Source: a candidate division NPL-UPA2 bacterium | GTDB taxonomy: Bacteria; Bacillota; UBA994 | DNA: 11,815 bases | Reading direction: 5' to 3' | Assembly (NCBI GenBank): GCA_018725205.1 | Contig: QLUB01000057.1 | Location: 1 to 11,815, forward strand | Shown: in pieces, positions 7,965 through 11,815 of the stretch | Position numbering within the stretch: position 1 is the first letter of the stretch | Layout of the letters: each line of letters begins with the position of its first letter | Program-made: the position numbers and the translations under genes | Notes under the pieces: generated by a model | The model's database searches: none | What the model was told of the DNA's origin: nothing | Seen by the model: only the letters and a program-made list of their open reading frames with translations

Positions 7965-7989
7965 CAGCGCCCTGCGGCGCTGTGGTATA
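7958..7989 (-). terminator. Perfect 14-bp hairpin between ylzJ and uppP; weak terminator or operator
   Basis: Positions 7958-7971 and 7976-7989 are exact inverted repeats (core ATACCACAGCGCC) around a 4-base loop. The arm next to the loop is GC-rich, so the RNA stem would be very stable. It lies 17 bases after the ylzJ stop, where a terminator for the dap-tepA-ylzJ part would be expected. On the minus strand, however, the stem is followed by ATGCTTCTAG-like sequence with no U-run, so it is not a textbook intrinsic terminator. The 3' arm holds TATAAT, so the palindrome could instead be a binding site controlling uppP, or an RNA-stabilising structure. Confidence 0.6.
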
Positions 7990-8006
7990 CAAATTGGAAC
8001 GAGAGG

Positions 8007-8204
8007 CTAAAGGATCTTCCCCGGCGCGAACTCCGGCGAGAGAAAATCACAGGGGTTACTGCTAATCAGCTGCACAATCTGGTATTTCCCGTCTGGCAGC
8101 GGTAGCACCCGCAAGCGTCTGCCGCGAAACGTAATTTCCTGCGAGGCGGGAACTTTTTCTAGGTCAGCGAGTACGATTTCCTCGGGTATGATCGTGTAGA
8201 GCAC
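8007..8204 (-). CDS. ylzJ: YlzJ-like small protein
   Basis: A 65-residue protein of the YlzJ-like family, found after tepA and before ftsK/spoIIIE in Bacillota; function unknown. It begins MLYTIIPEEIVLAD and ends with the family signature VQLISSNPCDFLSPEFAPG (about 46-63). The GTG at 8204 is chosen because GAGGGG lies 7 bases upstream and LYTxxPxEIV is the usual N-terminus. The longer frame back to 8300 would only translate the out-of-frame tail of tepA. Its GTG overlaps the restored tepA stop by one base, which suggests translational coupling in the ancestor. With tepA now stopping at 8272, ribosomes end about 70 bases earlier, so coupling is probably lost and expression depends on its own site. 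I see no lesion. Confidence 0.82.
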   Translation of the reverse strand: MLYTIIPEEIVLADLEKVPASQEITFRGRRLRVLPLPDGKYQIVQLISSNPCDFLSPEFAPGKIL

Positions 8205-8754
8205 TAGTGTTCCCCTCGCACGAGTGTACGTAGTTTGGACAAGGACTCCCCTAGCCCCCCTACGCTGTCGATTAATCCTGCATTTTGTCGAGATAGTCAA
8301 AGGTCTGCGGTACGCCGATGACTAGGCCAGTGAGCCTTATGGGATGTATGGTCATCGTGGCCGTTTCGGCAATAAAGGAGTATCTAGCCGCTACAGCAAT
8401 GGGTACGCCGATGGAGTGTCCCCCTCCTAGGACCAAAGAGACCGTCGGCTTGGACATGCTGGCAACCATTTCCGCAATCGCCAGACCCGCCTCCACATCA
8501 CCGCCTACTGTGTTTAGGATCAACAGCAATCCGTGAATCTTTGGGTCTTGCTCTATGGCCACTAACTGCGGGATTATGTGCTCGTACTTGGTTGTCTTGT
8601 TCTGCGGCGGCAAAATCAGATGTCCTTCAATCTGTCCCACGATGGTCATGGCATGGATAGTGCTTTCACTCACAGGTACTTGTGTTTGTCCTAGTCCTTG
8701 GATTAGCTCTAGGTTCGTGTCACCGTCTTTGTCCTCCTGTTGCTCTGGAAACAC
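8204..8754 (-). pseudogene. tepA: ClpP-like serine protease TepA/YmfB, broken by an out-of-frame internal deletion
   Basis: TepA is a ClpP-fold peptidase conserved in spore formers; the B. subtilis orthologue (YmfB) has been linked to spore outgrowth. The intact N-terminal part includes LILNTVGGDVEAG, the nucleophile region VLGGGHSIGVPIAV (candidate Ser at 114) and TMTIHPIRLTGLVIGVPQTFDYLDKMQ (candidate His at 137). The frame ends at TAA 8274-8272, straight after KMQD. Moving one base, from 8278 to 8204, gives the authentic C-terminus GLIDSVGGLGESLSKLRTLV and a TAG that shares one base with the ylzJ start (TAGTG). About 50 codons between KMQ and GLID are missing (estimated from family length). 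That stretch should hold the third catalytic residue and the handle helix. The start is taken as GTG 8754, with GGAGG 7 bases upstream; GTG 8757 is also possible. The truncated product would be about 160 residues and probably inactive. Confidence 0.85.
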
Positions 8755-8817
8755 CACTTCTCCTCCTCTAGCGCCCACACCCCTAGTGTGCCTGACGACT
8801 CTAGAGAAAATGCAGTG

Positions 8818-9696
8818 CTATGCCCTACCGACTGCTTGCAGAGCTTGCTCCACAACTTCCGCCTCCGCTTGACTGATGGAATAAAGCGGTGGTCTGAGAG
8901 TACCTCCGGGTAGCCCGAGACGGTTAAGAGCCCACTTCAGAGGTATAGGACTTGTGGTGCAAAAGAGCGCCTTAAACAGCGGAAAGACCTTTGCGTGAAC
9001 AGTCTTCGCCCGCCGATAGTCACCCGCAAAATAGGCATTTGTCATCTCTGCGATTTCCTGCCCGATGATGTGCGAGGCAACGCTTACTACGCCATCTGCC
9101 CCCACAGCCAGCATTGGCAGAGTCAGAGAATCATCGCCTGAATACACGACGAAGTCTTCCCTCACCGCGCGGATGATTTCACTGATCTGATCGAGACTGC
9201 CGCTGGCTTCTTTGATACCTAGGAAGGACGAACACTGCGAAAGCCTGACTACTGTCGCAGGCAGTAGGTTGCAGCCAGTACGACCGGGTACATTGTAGAT
9301 GAGAATAGGAACGTCAACGGCGCGCGCTACAGCCATAAAGTGATGGTACAGACTTTCTTGGGGGGGCTTGTTGTAGTAAGGAGTGACTACCATTACACCG
9401 TCTGCCCCAGCTCCAACCGCCGCATGTGCGCCTTGTAGTGTATCGCTGGTGGAGTTAGTGCCAACGCCAGCTATCACCCGGGCTCGCCCGCGGCTCACCT
9501 CCTTGACTAACTCAATCAGCAACACGCGTTCCGAAGCCGAGAGAGTGGGTGACTCGCCCGTTGTGCCGGAAACAACAACCGTTTCGGTGCCGGTAGCAAT
9601 GAGGTGCTCGGCAAGTTTTCTAACACCGCTTTCGTCTACATACCCTGCTTGGTCAAAGGGTGTCGCCATGGCCGTAATTAAGCGTCCGAAATGCAT
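8818..9696 (-). CDS. dapA: 4-hydroxy-tetrahydrodipicolinate synthase
   Basis: Condenses pyruvate with aspartate semialdehyde, committing carbon to diaminopimelate and lysine and, in spore formers, to dipicolinate. The 292-residue (beta/alpha)8 barrel has the family length. Visible are GTTGE at 44-48 (catalytic threonines), TPYYNKP at 105-111, IYNVPGRTG at 133-141 (Tyr134 and Arg139) and IKEASG at 161-166 with the Schiff-base lysine at 162. All expected catalytic residues are present. I chose the ATG at 9696 (MHFGRL) because AAGGA lies 9 bases upstream. The in-frame ATG at 9705 directly abuts that site and would add three residues. It lies 18 bases after dapG and is surely co-transcribed with it. 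Its stop is 63 bases before the start of the damaged tepA; RNase J, which sits in that place in Bacillus, is absent. Confidence 0.96.
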   Translation of the reverse strand: MHFGRLITAMATPFDQAGYVDESGVRKLAEHLIATGTETVVVSGTTGESPTLSASERVLLIELVKEVSRGRARVIAGVGTNSTSDTLQGAHAAVGAGADGVMVVTPYYNKPPQESLYHHFMAVARAVDVPILIYNVPGRTGCNLLPATVVRLSQCSSFLGIKEASGSLDQISEIIRAVREDFVVYSGDDSLTLPMLAVGADGVVSVASHIIGQEIAEMTNAYFAGDYRRAKTVHAKVFPLFKALFCTTSPIPLKWALNRLGLPGGTLRPPLYSISQAEAEVVEQALQAVGRA

Positions 9697-9714
9697 GCGA
9701 TCCATTCCTTTCTC

Positions 9715-10920
9715 TTATTCCGTACTTAGCCCGAAGTGCCGATGCAAAGCTTGTGTGGCCGCTTCAACGTCTTTGTGGTCAATCAAAACGGAGATTGTCA
9801 GGTGGGAGTCGCTAGACTGCAAAATCCGCACTCCTGCCTCACGCAGGGCCGCGACTACACGGGACATGACTCCGGGCACGCCGCGCATCCCCGTGCCGAT
9901 AACACTCACTTTCGCACAGCCACAGCGAAATTCCGCTGTAAGCGGCAGTGTCCTAAGCGCCGCCCGCGCCTTGTCGGCAGCCTCTTCTGGAATAATAAAG
10001 CGCTTGACCTCGGGACTTACGTTAATTAGGTCAACGCTCACCCCAGCCTCTGCTAGGCGGCTGAAGATATCTAGCTCCAGCGCGCCATCGTCGCTAGGGG
10101 TGGCAATGGACACACGCGCTACTTGGAGAATGTGGGCTACGGCGGTGACCGGCCGTCCCCGCTTGTTCTCATACAGCACAGCGTTGGCAATCGTGGTTCC
10201 TGGGGCGTCTGAGAACGTGCTCCTGACTACCAAAGGTATATTGCGCTGCATGGCCAGCTCCACTGCCCGTGGATGAATAACCTTGGAGCCTTGTGAGGCC
10301 ATCTGAAATACCTCGCCATAATCTAAGAAACTAAGCACTTTGGCCTCAGGCACAAGCCGAGGGTCTGCTGTCATGATACCTTCGACATCGGTATAAATCT
10401 CCACATTGGCCGCGCCTAAGGCCACGCCTAAGGCGGCAGCAGTGGTGTCGCTCCCGCCCCGCCCTAGAGTCGTGATGTTGCCCTCACTGCTCGCTCCCTG
10501 AAAACCTGCCACCACCGGCACTATCCCTTGCTTGAGCAGATTCTGCAAGTACGTCGGGTCTACGGCGGTTATTCTAGCGTCACCAAATGTATTATCTGTC
10601 ATGATGCCTGCTTGCCATCCGCTTAGTGGCAGAGGGTTAAGTCCTGCCTTGCGCAGAGTACTGGCCATCACGGCACACGAGACTAGCTCTCCGCAGGCCA
10701 TGACTAAATCCCGATCCCGCGCGCTAGGTGTCCCCGCCTGGTTAACTAAACTTAGCAAAGTATCAGTGGCGTACGGTTCACCAAGGCGCCCCATAGCCGA
10801 CACCACGACTACGACGTGATGCCCTTGCGATTGACAGGCGAGCACCTTGCCTAGCACCCGCTCGCGCATGGCGGATGTAGCCACGGAGGTGCCGCCAAAT
10901 TTCTGTACAATAGTTGCCAT
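9715..10920 (-). CDS. dapG: Aspartate kinase, DapG/LysC family with tandem ACT domains
   Basis: Phosphorylates L-aspartate to aspartyl-4-phosphate, the first step towards diaminopimelate, lysine, threonine and methionine, in the cytoplasm. The 401-residue length is typical of this class. Visible motifs are KFGGTSVA at 7-14 (nucleotide/substrate loop), the GRGGSDTTA signature at 153-161, and DVEGIMTADPRLV at 178-190 in the kinase domain. Two ACT regulatory domains follow, at about 262-325 and 336-398. The ATG at 10920 is chosen because GGAGGT lies 5 bases upstream and MATIVQKFGGTS is the family N-terminus; the longer frame to 10977 only runs back into dpaB. The stop is 18 bases before dapA. 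Position next to dpaAB and dapA matches Bacillus dapG, whose enzyme is inhibited by diaminopimelate, but effector specificity cannot be read here, so the symbol rests on synteny. The gene is intact although its upstream neighbours are damaged. Confidence 0.95.
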   Translation of the reverse strand: MATIVQKFGGTSVATSAMRERVLGKVLACQSQGHHVVVVVSAMGRLGEPYATDTLLSLVNQAGTPSARDRDLVMACGELVSCAVMASTLRKAGLNPLPLSGWQAGIMTDNTFGDARITAVDPTYLQNLLKQGIVPVVAGFQGASSEGNITTLGRGGSDTTAAALGVALGAANVEIYTDVEGIMTADPRLVPEAKVLSFLDYGEVFQMASQGSKVIHPRAVELAMQRNIPLVVRSTFSDAPGTTIANAVLYENKRGRPVTAVAHILQVARVSIATPSDDGALELDIFSRLAEAGVSVDLINVSPEVKRFIIPEEAADKARAALRTLPLTAEFRCGCAKVSVIGTGMRGVPGVMSRVVAALREAGVRILQSSDSHLTISVLIDHKDVEAATQALHRHFGLSTE

Positions 10921-11383
10921 CTTGTACCTCCATAAAGATGTTTTTGCTGCTCTGCAGGCGAGCCAAGTTGACGGCATTTAGCCCCAGGCCATCGTTAGTT
11001 GAGATTGCCACGAGTACAGGGCGAAGGTTACGCAAGTGAGCTTTTACGGCCATTGTCACGGAGGAATCCGTAATACCACCTGCTATCTTAGCTAGAGTAT
11101 TGCCAGTGCACGGTGCCACGATAACTAAGTCCAGCAGTTTCCCCGGACCGATAGGTTCCGCCAGAGCGATGGTATCAATGATCTCTAGCGCACCACTGGC
11201 GGCGAGAACGTGGCCGCGCCACATCTCGGCGCGGCCGAAGCGAGTGTCTGTGCTCGCGGCGGTCTCACTCATAATGGGCACAATCTCGGCACCGCTGTCA
11301 CGTAGCCGTGCTATTTCAGGCATCACGGCTGCGAATGTGCAGTAGGACCCCGTTAAAGCGAACCCAATTCTTCGCCCCTTCAT
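10778..11383 (-). pseudogene. dpaB: Dipicolinate synthase subunit B, 3'-truncated, reading into dapG out of frame
   Basis: DpaB is the flavoprotein-like subunit of dipicolinate synthase. The ATG at 11383 follows a strong site (GGAGGAG). Residues 1-150 look like normal DpaB: RIGFALTGSYCTF at 5-17, TDTRFG near 45-50, APCTGN at 90-95, TDSSVTMAVKAHLRN at 105-119, AISTNDGLGLNAVNLARL at 126-143 and SSKNIF at 145-150. Homology then stops abruptly at about 10934. Family members continue with a PFGQDD-type segment and about 45 more residues. Here the next bases are the ribosome binding site and ATG of dapG (10920), and the frame runs another 51 codons through dapG in the wrong frame to a stop at 10778. 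The total of 201 codons happens to equal a normal DpaB length, so the truncation is easy to miss. In Bacillus asd follows dpaB; it is absent here, so one deletion may have taken the dpaB end and asd together (inference). Confidence 0.82.
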
Positions 11384-11407
11384 TTTACCTCTCCTCCGGA
11401 AGATTTT

Positions 11408-11815
11408 CTATAATATGCGCGGCAGAACCCGGCCCAAAATGTGCCCGGCTGTCTCGGGCGTAAACTTTCCCGGTAAGCTAGGGGCCAGTACGGCAATACA
11501 CCCCAGCCTCTTAGCTGCCTGATAGTCAACCCCCCTGCTCCCGAGGTGATGTCGATAAGGACGCTATCCCGGCGCATGCAAACCAATAGTTCCTCAGTAA
11601 AAACTAGGGCCGGAGCCGCGTTAAATAGAAAGTCATGGCTCCCCAACACGCGCGATAGCTCGCCCACATAGTGCGGGCTATGCCCCGCCGCAAAAGCCTT
11701 GGCCAGCACCCCTGGCTGCCTAGCTGCGACCGTCACGTGTGCTCCCATGCCTTAAGGAGTGCTGCCAAAGTAATCCCGCATCGGCCGTAGCCCACAACAA
11801 GCGCACGACTGCCGT
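11408..11815 (-). pseudogene. dpaA: Dipicolinate synthase subunit A, C-terminal part, with two frameshifts; 5' end outside window
   Basis: DpaA and DpaB together oxidise a dihydrodipicolinate-pathway intermediate to dipicolinic acid in the mother cell of sporulating Bacillota. Only the C-terminal half or so lies in the window. Read in three successive frames, the minus strand gives a continuous DpaA: first a nucleotide-binding segment (ALVVGYGRCGITLAALLKA), then GAHVTVAARQPGVL through VLIDITSGAGG, then DYQAAKRLG, APSLPGKFTPETAGHILG and a TAG stop at 11410-11408. Rejoining the frames needs one extra base near 11749 (after LKA) and one extra G in the G6 run at 11535-11530. Without these, the first frame hits a stop shortly after the LKA segment, and the middle frame runs on into a meaningless tail to 11380. 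The restored stop lies 24 bases before dpaB, a normal spacing. Identification is firm. Whether the lesions are biological or sequencing errors cannot be settled here; the G6 run is a typical error site. Confidence 0.88.

Noticed and set aside
8007..8300. 97-codon version of ylzJ
   Set aside because: The first 32 codons lie over the tail of tepA in another frame; the family N-terminus begins at GTG 8204.
8776..8790. Small CACAC/GTGTG inverted repeat between dapA and tepA
   Set aside because: Only 5 bp with a 5-base loop and no U-run; expected by chance.
9715..10977. Longer dapG start at 10977
   Set aside because: The extra 19 residues overlap the dpaB coding region and match nothing in aspartokinases; GGAGGT and MATIVQKFGGTS support 10920.
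10934..11383. Programmed fusion or overlap of dpaB with dapG as a new regulatory arrangement
   Set aside because: The overlap reads dapG in the wrong frame and gives a basic, low-similarity tail; truncation by deletion is simpler, especially with dpaA also broken.
11380..11748. A 122-codon open frame taken as a complete small gene before dpaB
   Set aside because: It is the middle frame of dpaA. Its ATG arises only because of the upstream frameshift, and its last 44 residues are a wrong-frame reading of the DpaA C-terminus.
1..11815. Search for CRISPR arrays, tRNA or rRNA genes, insertion sequences, attachment sites and toxin-antitoxin pairs
   Set aside because: No repeated units, cloverleaf-like sequence, transposase motif or terminal inverted repeats were seen; all space is taken by ordinary chromosomal genes.

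Overview
The window reads as a chromosomal stretch of a Bacillota (Firmicutes) bacterium, most likely from the Clostridia or a related lineage with endospore-forming ancestry. Evidence: the gene order dpaA-dpaB-dapG-dapA-tepA-ylzJ-(uppP)-ftsK/spoIIIE-rodZ-ygiQ-rimO-pgsA-cinA with a LexA-controlled promoter after cinA; Gram-positive style Shine-Dalgarno sites; frequent GTG and TTG starts; and a Bacillus-type LexA box. Every gene lies on the minus strand, so transcription runs from position 11815 towards 1. No gene-free stretch exceeds 300 bases, and I see no mobile element, tRNA, rRNA or CRISPR array.

Layout in transcription order. (1) 11815-10778: the dipicolinate synthase pair dpaA and dpaB, both damaged. 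(2) 10920-8818: aspartokinase (dapG type) and dihydrodipicolinate synthase dapA, both intact, feeding diaminopimelate/lysine synthesis and formerly dipicolinate. asd, which lies between dpaB and dapG in Bacillus, is missing. (3) 8754-8007: a ClpP-like tepA with an out-of-frame internal deletion, then an intact ylzJ. (4) 7989-7956: a perfect 14-bp hairpin whose 3' arm contains an extended -10 motif. (5) 7928-39: a tightly packed run of uppP, ftsK/spoIIIE, rodZ-like, ygiQ-like radical SAM, rimO, pgsA and a single-domain cinA/pncC, with gaps of at most 12 bases or overlaps. (6) 35-7: a promoter overlapped by a perfect LexA box, almost certainly serving recA just beyond the left edge.

The main result is a pattern. 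The three genes tied to spore biology (dpaA, dpaB, tepA) are each broken by different lesions: two single-base frameshifts, a 3' truncation masked by read-through, and an internal deletion of roughly 50 codons. The housekeeping genes between and after them are all intact. This is what relaxed selection after loss of sporulation would look like. The single-base lesions alone could be sequencing errors, but the two larger deletions are harder to explain that way. I found no evidence of an undescribed multi-gene system; the interest lies in this decay and in the two regulatory sites.
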